Assembly (NCBI GenBank): GCA_958299035.1
Contig: CATQJL010000112.1
Span: 8,408,880-8,472,879, forward strand
Length of the DNA: 64,000 nt
Direction: 5' to 3'
Origin: Cylicocyclus nassatus
Lineage: Eukaryota > Nematoda > Chromadorea > Rhabditida > Strongylidae
The position numbers and the translations under genes are program-made. The notes beneath the pieces are model-generated. The model saw only the letters and a list, made by a program, of their open reading frames with translations, was not told where the DNA came from and did no database searches. This document shows positions 22,807-34,887 of this stretch, piece after piece. Every line of letters starts with the position of its first letter. The first letter of the stretch is position 1.

Positions 22807-25800
22807 GAATTAAACAGAGTGCTAGACTATGTAGTCCTTTAATTGTGCATGACCTATACTTGTGGTTACGGTAACTATCCTAAGATAGTTTGTAAACCAT
22901 TGTATTTCATCTACTGGTACGCGATATGTGTTGCAATGAGGCAAACAACCAAATTGAAAGCTGCTTCGATTTTGACGGATAAACAATCAGAGCTAATGGA
23001 TTCAGTCATTCTCCTATTCTGAGCTAGGTATCTATAAAGGTTTCGTAGGAATTGATTTACTCCCAGGAATTTGATAACTGTGGCAAGATTATCAACAAAT
23101 GCTATGACAAACAGTCTGCAATACAGATCTTTGAAACCGCTCCAAATTATATCAATCAACGCTTTATTTGCAGGATTACGAACTTAACAAAAGCGTTCTG
23201 CTTTGATTTCAAAGAAATTTGAAGTAGAATCCAGTCAAGAACTTCGAATAAGTTGAGGCAATAGAACTGGTAACAAACTAAAAACCTGATAAACAAAAGT
23301 GTTCGAAGTACGGCATTAATGATGTCCACAAGTATTCAATACTCGAATTATCTAAAAAAAATTCCTTCAAAGTTTGAACCTTAAACTTATTATTTGTTAG
23401 AGAGTCAAATGAACTGTTTTTTCGGGCCGCTACGGATTAACCACAAACTAATGAAAACCAAGCCTAAACAGCCAAAATTCACTGCGGGCCTTCACTAGTC
23501 CACTGAATAGGAGAGATGAATAGTTATCCTATCCTTGTTATCCCACTTCCTCATTATCCCACTCTCACTTTTTCAAGGGATACATAGTATGTTTGAAGGT
23601 TTGCAAAAAGTTTATAACTCAAAGTTATGATATAAGGCCTCTAGATAAAAGCCTAATCGATAACAAATTCCTACTAGAAGGACGAAGTTTGTTAATGATG
23701 AACCTATCAGAAGTTCTACCTAACTTGATTCCAAATTGGTTTACGATAGTTAGAGGTAAAAGTTAAACAACACTTTTGCAATCACCTCTAAGCGTAAATC
23801 TGATCAACGGGATTACCGTATTCCGTATTCCACAAAAATGGATTTATTAAGCAGAGATTCTAGAATGGAATACAAATGATTGCTTTTTACTAACAAAAAC
23901 TTTAGAAGTGAAGACTGTGCAGTTCGATACATACACTCTTCTGGGAGATGACGTTGTATTCAGGTGGATCAAAAATATGCGTTTACATTGTAAAGATAAC
24001 AGTGGGAAAGCGATTAATGCATTGGAAACAACAGACCAAGCAAACTGGCTGCAGACTGAGCATGTACATTCCCACTTCTTCTCACAAGCTTCATTTTATT
24101 AATTAGTTTTCGCATCGAGGTTGTAGCACTTAAGACTTAACTGCTACTTGTCGATGCACACACCGAGCTTAATCCGTGAATCCCACGGACTCTAGAAGTT
24201 TCCAGAAATCTTTGGCTTATAACCCTAAAAATTCAGTTGTACGAGCATGAAAACGTCATGTATAGCAGAATTAGGGCAGATTCAATTTCTTCCAGAAACA
24301 TCTAGAGCAGCAAAGTTCAGAAATTGGCTATGACTTTCCGAAAAGATAACCTCTTTGGCAATTTTCCAGTCATCTAGAAATTGTTTAAGATCAGCAAAAC
24401 ACGAGTTTTTTCTCTAATAAACTTCCTCGTAGAAAGAAAAAGAAAGAAGCAAAAAAGCAAAATAGAAGCATTGCCAGCAGAAACTGCAGATCAAATTAAT
24501 TACTTCTTTAATGTTGACGATTCTAGAAAATTTGGTCAAAAAAACTGAAGTAGAAAAATTCCTCTAACAAAGGGATTTGCAGGAGGAATAGTACAAAAAA
24601 AGATTTTCTTTTTCAGCTGAGGAATAAAAAAACATCTTCAGTAATGAGTTCCTTTTGTCACACTAATGGATATTCTATTTTTTTACAGTATGTCGAACCT
24701 TGCGTGCACAATAAGAAGTGAAGCACGTCATTTTACATTTGAATACATCCATCTGTAAATGTCAGTTGGAGCTTTGGGAGAAAAAAAGTGATAGAAGCTT
24801 TGCTGTTCTAATTAGCATGCACTTCGTTTGCAAAAGCTTGAAGCTAATGAGGTGACTGAAAAGTTTTCTTTTTTGCAAAAATTCTCTATAATATAATACA
24901 TCTATGTGAAGTGTGACGTTGAAACATTTTTGAATAAAAAGCTAGTGAGATTTAAAAAAAACGAAAAACTTTTCTTTACTGGTACATTGTTAGTGCTCTC
25001 TAAACAGTCATGTTCCAGTTGTTAGGTATTTTTTGGAAATACATGAAAAAAGATTATTATTATAGAGTACTGTAGAACATTAATTAATTTTGATATAAAG
25101 CCAATTTGATTAGATAAAAGTTTTGTTAGCTGGATAAATATTTTAAAAATCAAAAAATGAATACGAAATTCCAAAATTACTAAATGAAACTTGGAGTAGC
25201 AGTCTTTTCTACATTCTATTTTCTTTAATAGAATCGCGTTTCTAAACATTTGGATGAGGACATCGTTTGTATTAATTTGACCATTTGAAGTGAATAATAA
25301 GTTCAAAGACCAAATAAATTGGACAACTACTTGATAAATAAGCTGAACTGAATAAAATAAGACCAAATAATTTGAACAATAATTGAGAAATCAACTGGAC
25401 TGACTAAAATAATAAACGACTTGAGATAAACATTTGGAACTTCAACAATTTACTGGAAAGAAGGAAATCTCGATTCAATTTCTTCTTTTTTGGCAATTTG
25501 TAACTTTCAAAACACGATGATGGTTCAGAAACTCCACGGTAATACTGAGTAAAATAGTAAAAATATTTTTCCAACCTCTTTTTTTTTCTCTGTTTGCATC
25601 TGTTGCTCATTTTGCAAGCCAGACGGGATTATAAGGTTTCGTGATCGTAAATATGATATCAATAACATCATGAATGAATTCCCCCGTCTCATTTGATTTG
25701 CTAGCCCCGATCTTGTTGACCAGGAACTTGCTCCCTCCTGTCGATTGGCTAAATAGAAGTTTGCCTAAGCACACGATTAGCATAGCTAAGGACCTTGGGA

Positions 25801-28204
25801 CCTACGTCTTAAATCACAAGATCTCAACGGGGTACTGTTAGAACTACATTATTAACATCTAATACATGATAATCACAGTTGAACTTTATAATAAATGTAC
25901 ATTCGGGTAGTAAGACGGGGTACGGGGGCGAGGAAAGCTAAGAGAGTAAGGTAGCCAGTAGAAGTACAATAGTACGGGCTATAACTTTGTAGCAAGGTAA
26001 TAAATACAATTTTCTAGGTACTATTTTAGATGAATTTAGCTAGGTAAAATTAGATAAAATTGTGGCAGATTAGATTTTTACTAGGAAATTATTCTGTTGA
26101 TTTATAATTTATGAAGAAATTGCAATACGAATCAGATTGTATAAAAATGAAATTTGGAGCTAAATAACTAAAAATGATTTGCTTCAAAATTATCTTAAGT
26201 ACGTGATAGTATGTTATAAAAAGGAAGAAAATTCTACTCACTTAAAGAAAATAATATTTTAGGATCTTGTACTTATATATTTTTTAATTACCTTTCGGTA
26301 ACAGGCAAAAATAATTCAAAATAACACTTTATAATACAACATTATCAATTATTCAAAAATCAGGGTTGTTCAAGTTCATAATAATTATGCCAATTACTAT
26401 AATTTTGAGGCTATTTCAAAATTCAATATGTACTAGTCAAGAAAAACGCATATATTCAGCAAAAGAACAAGCCTAGAATTTCCTACAAAAATTGGTGCTT
26501 ATATCCTTGATTTATAACTAATTTACAAAAGTGAGAATTTATGCTAGCTAATGAAGTTGCTTGACAAATGTTCAAGGAACGTCTACAAGTGAAAGGACAA
26601 CGAATAAAATAAGTGCTAATGGATGCAAATGAGCTTCATTGTTCTCTCGGGTGAAGGTTCACTGCACTTTGCTCGAAAATTTGCTTGAGATTCAATGGGC
26701 AGCAAAACGAACAAAGGCACTTCAGGCTCTTGGCATTTGCAAAGGCTTCAATTAGATGGTATTCTGCTAAGCACTTCATTCTCTGGCCGATAAAGCAAAA
26801 AGATTTTGCACACTTGAAAAAATTTGAGTTCAAGCCCTGCAAATATACGGTCTCTGAAAAGTCGTAAAGTTTTTTAGTACTGGTTATAGCTTGTAAACCG
26901 CTGGTCACTTCTTATATACAGGTTGCTGATTTTTAAGTAATAATGCAATTGTTAGGGTGACTTTAATATAGATTACAATATATAAAAATTATTGATAATT
27001 CTCCTTGGCTTAATCGGTCATTGAGAAGGTATTGCTCATATAAGAGATATTGTTCTGGGAGTGTCAAAGAAGTTTCACTTTATCTGTCATTTTCTCACCA
27101 TATTGAACCTAAATTATAAACTATTACATAGCTTTTATTAGGATTTATCCAAAACAATAGTACTGATGAACAAGTCAAAAAAGGATTTCCCCAACATTTT
27201 CCTTACGATTATCTAAGTATTAATCTCACTTTTTAGACAATTTCAGTTTGGCAACACCTACAATATATAGCTATGGTGTAATTTATGGCCCAATGCTAAC
27301 TTTTTCAGTGTTTTTTTGTTAATCTTCACGTGACTAGATTACCTCGATAGTAGGTATTTGTAAGCTGCACCTGGTCTATGAGGCATTAGCACAATGTCTG
27401 ACATTTTCTTGATTAGTACAAATGAATTAGCTGCTTCTGGTCAACAACACAGCATACAAATGTGTGGCTGAGAAGGGTCAGGGAAGGAAAATGTAAGAAA
27501 TTTTGAAGCTTTAAATGGAAAAGGGCTGCTGACATCTAGGAATTTGAGTTTTGATGTTAAGAGATTCATTTTTCTTTGAGATGCTGTAGTGATGTCATTT
27601 TTCAATATAGATGTCAAAGCATCTCGATATTAAGTTTTTCAAGCTATTCGTCCATCATCTTGACAGCGATGACAAACCGAAAACAACATGGAAATTCCAA
27701 AGGCCAAATGTCATAGGTAGGTGATCGGGGTGGAAGAATGTGGGTTAGGAAGAAAGACTAAACCCGTTCCAAGGAAGAGTAAGAGAGGTAGCTTTGTGAT
27801 TTTGTAAGCAATGGTCCCTACAATAATAAAATTGCGAGAAACGGTCACGGTAAATGTATCATCCATTGCATACTATAAGTGCTTCAAAAGATATGTATAA
27901 TGGTAGAAATCAAAAGTCAAAGCAGTATACACCAGTCTTGAGAAATGGAAAAACAATTGGCTAGCTCATAAGAAGCAAAAAACAATAGAAAAAGAGAAAA
28001 TGAGGGTTAGAGTGGTCAAAATAGGTGGGCTCGATGCATACTGATAGTAGAAAGATTGAAAATTGGCAAAGTTGAAACTGCCTTCTTTTTGTGATCAAAT
28101 CAGCTTCATCTAAATTGCAGCCGCTCCGTCACATGCTTGGGGTTTTTTGGAATATTTCCATTAGTCGAAGTGACTCCTCGAAGAGGTCTTGTAAAGAAAA
28201 AAAC
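22807..28204. other. no gene seen
   Basis: Very AT-rich. Frames at 22911-23159, 25022-25366 and 26636-26908 have no domains. A slightly GC-richer stretch at 25680-25990 may be an old repeat. Confidence 0.5.
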
Positions 28205-28209
28205 CCTTT

Positions 28210-28923
28210 TGTCGCGGCTCCGCGATGCAGAGCCCTCTTCGGAACAGGTGCAGGGGGCGCTATTTGCCGCTTTTGCCTGTCGCGCCTTCTGTAGGCTGCC
28301 GCGAGAACATCACCGGCTTGGAGCCCAGCCAAGTGGCGGGGTTTACAAGACTGCGCGTGAGAGCAGGCCTCGCTTCTTCAACGTTCGTTTTCATTATTGG
28401 TTATCTTGTGTTATAATTAGCTACGTTCTGGGCAGCTCCCGCAAAGGATCTTGTGTTGAGCATTTGAGCCTTTGGATCTTTTGGACTGAACGCGCGTGAG
28501 TGCGAGGAAACCTGGAAGTTTCTAGATGAACACAACTGCGAGAGTGGAGCTGGTGACTGCACCGTTCCATAGGACTGGCCTCCAGCGGCCGACTCTGTGG
28601 AGGAACTCAGAACTTCTTGGTTGGATTGAGCCTTTCGTACATAGGTAGCACAGGACGCGCAGCCCGTCCTGTGTTATTAGTTTGGTCATCCTCTTTAGGG
28701 ACCTCGTAGTTTTCTTTGTGTATATATGTTGTTGTTTCATGTATATATATATTAATCTAATTATACTCGTGTGTTATATATGGGTTGGAAAGTTGGGTGA
28801 CTGCGTCGAGTGGACGTGCCGGTGTGCACGTCGGTTGCGGACGCGTAATGTCCTAGGGCATAGGATTGTGGTGTAAGGCAGTCAAGCACACAGCTAGGGG
28901 TGCTGGGCCCCCGAGTCACAACA
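28210..28923 (+). mobile_element. solo LTR, copy B (714 bp)
   Basis: It starts TGTCGCGGCTCCGCGATGC and ends GAGTCACAACA. Flanking pentamers are CCTTT (28205-28209) and CCTCT (28924-28928), one mismatch. The stem-loop is at 28648-28674, followed by a TATATA-rich stretch. Same strand as copies A and C. No internal retroelement region lies on either side. Confidence 0.75.
28648..28674 (+). promoter_or_regulatory. conserved LTR stem-loop, copy B
   Basis: GCACAGGA/TCCTGTGT, with the compensatory pair relative to copies A and C. Confidence 0.65.
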
Positions 28924-28928
28924 CCTCT

Positions 28929-31130
28929 TGATTCCCAACGTAAAACCTTCACCTCTTGGATTCAAAAGCCCGATTCTTAGGAGCGTCATAGCGGTTCAAA
29001 AAGATGATGTAAAACTATCACTATTTTTGCACAGACCTAAAATATGGGAAAAGGTAGATGACTAGATGTTCTGGACAATTTATGTTGGGACATATATCAT
29101 AGCATTTATGTGAAAGCACAATTGCATCTCTGTGGGATGATACACAGCTAGCAGATGCCTGCATAGCCTCATCAAAATTGCCATTGCATATGAATTACAG
29201 CAGAATTTATTGCAAAATTGTCATTTGGTGACTCTGCGACAAAGACACTGGAAAAAGAATGAAAGATGACAAATATACCATATGTTCCTATCGTCAGTTC
29301 TACCAATACCGGAAAAGAAAGAGATATACACCTTCTTGCGGACACTGAGGTAAAATATCAAAAAGAAACTAGCCTTTATTTAGTTCTACTTAAATTCAAT
29401 CTGATTGGTTTCAATTATAAATGTATCTTTTGAGTGGAGGTTCTCTAATTTTTATGAAAACCAAACTGAAATCTAATATGGATAGACACAGCTGAACACA
29501 AAAAGTCTGAAAAAATTGTATCTGGAATTTCCAAGTCAAAAAATGCTTTCTACCCATGATACTCTCTGGCATGACGTGACGAGCCAAGCGATTATTGTAG
29601 CAGTAGATAATCTGACTGTGCGACTAGGACTTAACAAACTGAATTATTGTAGCTCTCGAGCAGACTGTTTTTTGAAAGATTTGTAGATCGATGATAAACC
29701 GATTTTTCACTGAATACTCTAGAATTTCTATTGGATCTGACTCAGTTTTTTTTTTTCGAAAGAGTGAGTATATGAGATGTCTACATTATGAGGGGTAGAG
29801 CTGGTACTTGAATGATGTGAGTGAGCCATGACAAACGAAGCAGATGGTTATCTATGAAAAAAGTCGTAAGTACACAACGTACACTTTTTCATAATACTGT
29901 ATTTGATTACCACTTCAACACGGTGAGGTAGAGAGATGAAAACCAGTACGAAGGTTTTGGGTTAAGATACCACACTGCATATCAAAAAGAAGTATGCCTA
30001 AGTAAGAAGGAATTGAACTAAGACTTTTCACTTACTTTTCAAAATTTTGATCCAATAATCTTACGCCAAAAATTGATATTTAATTTCAAAGACATTTCCG
30101 TAGAATCATGGCCGTACTGTTGTAATTATTACAGCTAGAAAGAAAAAACAGACGAAGCAATGGAACCACCCACTACATCTGGTAAAAATAGATTCTTCAG
30201 AGAAGATTCGCACCGTGACCAACGTAAGAACAAATAATTAGCGGTGCGGTGGCTTTCAAGAGTGTTACCACACCCCACTCACGTTCTTTTCACAAACAGA
30301 AGGGGCGGAGCTTTGGAAAGCAAAAAATTCATTTGCAAGCTAGATTGCTTGAGTTAATAAGTTTTCTTACTGTATCGTAGGATAATCCCCTCAAAAGTTA
30401 ATTGGAGAAGAGTTTATGAGTATTTCGGCAATATTCAAGTGATAAATTGCTAACTCATAGAATGGAGAAATAAATGATTGCACTACGAAATTCTATTAAG
30501 GTTATTTATCCTTTTGAATTTTGAATGCGTCGAAATTACCCCTTCCATGCCCAAATTTATAGCAAAAAAAATCCTTATTAGCTTCAAATCTGCAATTCAA
30601 ATGTGCTAAATGGTCAACAGTTTCTCATTCCCTCTAACTTTTCAAAAAAAAAAACGGACCAAGATCGACGTTTCAAAATAGCAATAGCCCGGAGGCAAAA
30701 GTGCCCGGGTGCAGTGCGAATTCAAACTTGAGCGATGAGTGTTGTTCGCGCAGCTCAAGAGTGATGTGATTGAGTTTTGCACATGGCCAAAGCTGCCCCG
30801 GGAAGATCAAAGATCAAAGTGAAGTCTTAAAATCTCAGATAAAGGTCAGCTCGTTCGAAATGGCATGCATAATTTGGCAATTGATCAAGATTAGAGATCG
30901 TTTACCAAGAATTTTGGGTGTAATTCGAAGAAGCACTCAAAACCCAAGCCAAAATACAGAAGAATTCGCCTTAGAAGACAAGAAAGTGGTTCAATAGTGG
31001 TAAGCTCCGCCTCTGATTATAACTCCACCCACACTATTGATTCGAGGTTTTGACTTAGTGTAAAGAATTCTGCAACAAAATTGTCTTTCCATGAAAATTC
31101 TTTAAGCGAAAAGTAGCAAACTTTGACTTA
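28929..31130. other. no gene seen
   Basis: AT-rich between LTR copy B and the MITE pair; no retroelement coding sequence, showing that the two LTRs do not bracket one element. Confidence 0.55.
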
Positions 31131-31340
31131 CCCTAATTTCACGCGGACGCGGGGGATTTTTCTTCTAAAGTCGAACAGCACAAACACACGAAGGATTTCG
31201 CGACCACAAAAATTATTCGCAGTGGTGCATATTGCCCTGACAGTATCGTGCGGCATAAGTATCGTTTTCCGAAACACAACGAGGCGGCTGAGCGGCACGC
31301 TTGAAAAACCGAAAAAGGTGTTATACACGTGAAATTAGGG
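31131..31340. mobile_element. MITE with CCCTAATTTCACG ends, unit 1
   Basis: TIR CCCTAATTTCACGCG and ACGTGAAATTAGGG, with TA on each side (31129-31130 and 31341-31342). The interior GGGGGATTTTT...GCGGCATAAG...CGGCTGAG is shared, in reverse, with the next unit. Confidence 0.7.
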
Positions 31341-31342
31341 TA

Positions 31343-31559
31343 CCCTAATTTCACGCATACAAGGCGAACTTTTTCGATTTTTCGACTAAGCCCCTCAGCC
31401 GCTTCAAATTATTTCGAAAAGCGATCCTTATGCCGTACGATTCTCTCAAGCAATATACAGCAAGGCATAGGGTCCTTTGGTTGCGAAGTTCTTTGGCGTA
31501 TTTGGGCTGGTCGATTTCGGAAAAAAAATCCCCCGCGCCTTGTACGCGTGAAATTAGGG
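31343..31559. mobile_element. MITE with CCCTAATTTCACG ends, unit 2, opposite orientation
   Basis: Same family as 31131-31340 but inverted; the two share a single TA at 31341-31342, and TA follows at 31560-31561. Divergence between the units (roughly a quarter of positions by eye) argues against a recent duplication. Confidence 0.7.
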
Positions 31560-32466
31560 TAATTGTAATTCCGTCCACATAATCGATTGGATTTCCGCGT
31601 GTCGCGCCTCACGATGAAGCCTATTCCTCGTACAGTCGGTTTCATCCCGGATTAGGCGAAACATTCTACGTGGAGCAGCGCTTGCGCATCGCTGGAGGCT
31701 TCGCGAGAGCATAGCGCTGGCATTTTGCCAAGCAAAGACTAAGGAGATTGGAGAGACACAAACATGGGTTCTCAGCACGATAGGATACTGTAGCTGCGAA
31801 ACGGCGCGAGCTGTTGCGAGGCAGACTCCCGCCAATCCAATTTCCGCCTGAAGCGGGTCGAAACTTACTGCAGCAGGGGAACGAGAGCGCTGGTCGCGTT
31901 ATCGTGTGCGGCACTGTATTCGTGACTTGACCCCACCTGCTGTGCGCGTTACCAAGCCAAGGGGTGTAGCCGCGCAAATAACGGTGTGCCTCGAAGAGTT
32001 CGTTTGTTTTCGGTTTTCTCTAGTATCATCGTCGTGCTGGTACCCCATTAGCTCCCTTGGATGAATTTTGGTTTTGAGCGGTTGAGCCTTCTGGTGAGCT
32101 TCTTGTGTTTGGAGACGCGCAGATAGTGACTGCGGCTTGTGATGGAGGACACAGCGGGGGTGGAGAAGGGTCGCACTGCCCGTAAGGGCTTGAGAACTGC
32201 GGTCGATCCTGTAGACGAACCCAGAACGATACTTATGGAGATCTTGGTCATGGGAGCATCGGCACACGGGACTTGGCTGTTTTCTCCATTTGCATGACAA
32301 GTCACAACATTAGCTGCGCTCTCCAAACACCAAAAACAATCACCAAAAGACTCAAACGCTCGAAACCGAAATTCATCTGTGCGAGCTATGGAGCTGCCAG
32401 CGCGAAGATGACATTAGAAGAAACCCGGGATAACAGGCACGAAAATTGTAGTCCTGGGAGGCGGCA

Positions 32467-32494
32467 GCACGGGAGGAGGTGGCTCTTCCCGTGT
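32467..32494 (+). promoter_or_regulatory. conserved LTR stem-loop, copy C
   Basis: GCACGGGA/TCCCGTGT, the same stem as copy A with a different loop. Confidence 0.65.
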
Positions 32495-32683
32495 TCTTCT
32501 TATACTTTTTGTGTATGTTACGTTTTATTTTGTATATAAATTTGATCTAATCTACTCGCACTTTGTGATTGCCATTATGTTGTCCGCATATCTGGATACG
32601 CAGAAGAAGCGCACACGGGCGTAACGCAAATTCTCGGAGGTAGGGGTTGTGTCAGGCCGACGAGTATTTGAAGAGGGGTAGCG

Positions 32684-32800
32684 GAACGAATACCTCAATT
32701 GAACACCGCCTCCGCGGACTACTGGTCCTCGCACGATGTACAACAGTAGATCAATAGACCAGCTGTCCGCGAAGGCGGTGCCTCATTGAAGTATTCGTTC
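32684..32800. mobile_element. short palindromic MITE/hairpin inserted in LTR copy C
   Basis: Arms of about 44 nt (32684-32728 and 32757-32800) start GAACGAATACCTCA and end TATTCGTTC, with CGCCTCCGCGGAC opposite GTCCGCGAAGGCG. Similar TTTGAAG(A)GGGG sequences lie on both sides (about 32668 and 32810) and may be a target duplication. It could also form a long RNA hairpin. Confidence 0.5.
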
Positions 32801-33870
32801 ATATTTCTTTGAAGGGGGTGCTAAGCACACCGAGCCTCAACACAGCAAACTTTGCTTCGAGTCGGTTTTACAGAACTTTGTAGTATAAATGTACTTTGTG
32901 TTTTGAAGATGGCTACAAGATGATACCTTTTCCTGTGATTCCGTTCTACCGTAAAAAGCGTGACGATGAACGTCAAAAGAGCAGAAGCACAAGATCTCAA
33001 GACCTGCTTAATCCCATGTGCTTAACAAAGCTCTCGTCATCTGCCACATCCTTCAGCAAAATGAGCTTGTGGACTCAGAAAAGAGAAAAATAGGAAACCA
33101 ATCATGCTTGAAGTTTGCTGAGAAGATTTGCTTGAAAAACTGTGATCTCTTGAGGGACAAAAGTTCAAGAGTAAGATTGTAGGACGGTGGATAGAAAGAG
33201 TCAAGCTTGCAAAAGCTACGTCAAAACTGTTTAATGAGAAGAAAATCAGAGAAAAGTTCAGATTTCTTTGGAAAACTACAACTCGGGAGCAACCTATTAT
33301 ACAACGCTCAAAGTTCAGGTGAATATTTTCGGAAGGTTTCACAAATGCAAGAAACCAGCCAGAAACTCTATGTGGACTCTGGATGAAGAATGGAAATGAG
33401 GAAAAGTCTGAAATATTTTTTAAAAGCAAAAATAAGGCAAAAGCCTGATCTAAAAGTGAGCTCTCCAGAGCGGATTGAGTGAAATGTGAGCAGGTGGCTG
33501 TGCATATAACTCGTTCGTTCTCTTCTAATCATATGACGAGTATCGAGTATTAATCAAATTATAACACAGTGCTCGCTAGACTTCAAAGAGCAGACTTTAA
33601 ACTAGTAGATGACAAATGAAGGACACAAGCTCAGTTTTCAGCATTTTCTGGCTTAAGGTCTAGTCTGGTGTTTAATGCTTCAAAGTGGTGAAGTAAAGGG
33701 AAGAAAGGAAGGAGCAAAATCGTTCTGCTCTCTTATTTATGAAGTTGATTTTGAGATTCGAGTTATAAATCAATAGTTCTGAAGACTGAGTGATAGAAAA
33801 GAGATTATTTCGCCAGATCAATGTATCAAGTAAATACTCGATTGAAAAGAATATGTTAGGTGACTATATA

Positions 33871-34887
33871 TTAGGTCATTCCGAAAGTAATTTCGCTTTT
33901 TTCAAACGTACGCCACATTTGAAGGAAGAAAGGTTTCTAAGAGATCTTGGAAGCATTCAATGCAGAATTTCATTCTCTTTCTAATGGTTATGAAATTGTT
34001 GCAAAACAGTCAATGAGCTTTCAGAGAATAACCAAAATCTGCGACCTATGCTTTTTGAGATGGTCAAGTTTCGCGATTTTTTGAAACTTTCATATCAGTC
34101 CTCAGAAGGAGTTCAAGTAACGGTTCGATAGAGTAAACCTTACAGAATTCAGTGCTACTTTTTTTCCTTTCCATAGCTTGTCATACATTTTCAACAGAAT
34201 TTTAACTGATGCTACCGATTTTCTTACTTGGGCAGCTAAATCCTCGTAGAACATCAAAAGAAGAGCAGCACGCGCACTATTCAATTCAGCATTTACTCCT
34301 CTTTCTAACAGATGTTTTCTGTTTCCGATTCGTTTAGTTTCCGGGGAGAAATCATCATAACTCATTTTTTAGCGAGCCCCAGGCTGTATCCGAAAAACTC
34401 GAAATTTGATATTTCGAACCCGTAAACCCTCACCTGCCTTGTAAAATTAATGCTAGCTCATAATACCATCTTGGTAGTCTCAAATTACGAAAAATTATGA
34501 TGTTTGATGCGATTATGGCTGAGGAGGGCCTGCCAAAATCCAATGGTTCTGTTAAAAAAACTTTTAAAAAATTACGGCGAGCTGCGAGAAAGAGAAAAAG
34601 TAGTACTGTATTCTGTAAGGTTTACTCTATCGAACCGTTACTTGAGTTCCTTCTGAGGACTGATATGAAAGTTTGAAAAAATCGCGAAACTTGACCATCT
34701 CAAAAAGCATGGGTCGCAGACTTTGGTTATTTTCTGAAAGCTCATTGGATGTTTTGCAACATTTCCATAACAGTTAGAAAGAGAATGAAATTCTGCATCG
34801 AATGCTTCCAAGATCTCTTAGAAACCTTTCTTCCATCAAATGTGGCGCCCGTTTGGAAAAAGCGAAATTACTTTCGGAATGACCTAA
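33871..34887. mobile_element. mariner-like non-autonomous element with about 295-bp TIRs
   Basis: It starts TTAGGTCATTCCGAAAGTAA and ends in the reverse complement, flanked by TA. The inverted arms run about 33871-34166 and 34593-34887. The interior of about 425 bp has no recognisable transposase, only an 87-codon minus-strand frame. The TTAGGT terminus and TA target fit the mariner/Tc1 superfamily and match the elements at 46170 and 51925. Confidence 0.75.
34102..34365 (-). other. 87-codon open frame inside the mariner-like element, unknown
   Basis: It starts MSYDDFSPETKRIGNRKHLL and continues as a helical, charged stretch (FYEDLAAQVRKSVASVKILL). Its last 20 or so codons lie in the left inverted arm. 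There is no DDE/D or helix-turn-helix motif. It could be captured host sequence, a transposase remnant out of register, or chance; no function is proposed. Confidence 0.2.

Larger units (their letters stand above)
31600..32842 (+). mobile_element. solo LTR, copy C (about 1.24 kb, with insertions)
   Basis: It starts TGTCGCGCCTCACGATG and ends near GAGCCTCAACA, matching copy B's GAGTCACAACA. The family stem-loop lies at 32467-32494. It is longer than A and B because of extra sequence in the first third and a hairpin insertion at 32684-32800. No TSD was found (CCGCG before, CAGCA after), so its ends may be rearranged. Confidence 0.65.

Noticed and set aside
22863..22895. Resemblance to a large-subunit rRNA segment (GTAACTATCCTAAGATAG)
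   Set aside because: Only a few bases match and no surrounding rRNA sequence is present.
28137..28499. 120-codon frame and several overlapping ones at 28.1-28.9 kb
   Set aside because: Lie within solo LTR copy B; open on both strands because of GC-rich composition.
31131..31559. CCCTAA as telomeric repeat
   Set aside because: Occurs once per TIR, not in tandem; nematode telomeres are usually TTAGGC arrays.
31128..31645. Frames starting MKLGYPNF... on both strands
   Set aside because: They are translations of the CCCTAATTTCACG inverted ends of the MITE pair.
31666..32326. Overlapping minus-strand frames of 92-133 codons
   Set aside because: Inside solo LTR copy C with frames open in several phases; no retroviral-type or host domain.
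22035..32842. Idea that the three GC-rich copies are structured ncRNA genes or Helitron 3' ends
   Set aside because: TG...CA ends with a 5-bp TSD on copy A indicate LTRs; no CTRR end follows the hairpin.
28210..32842. LTR copies B and C as the two ends of one retrotransposon
   Set aside because: They differ strongly in sequence and length, and 28929-31130 has no gag-pol.
33037..33429. 130-codon minus-strand frame
   Set aside because: F/S/L-rich, no domain, overlaps another open frame on the plus strand.
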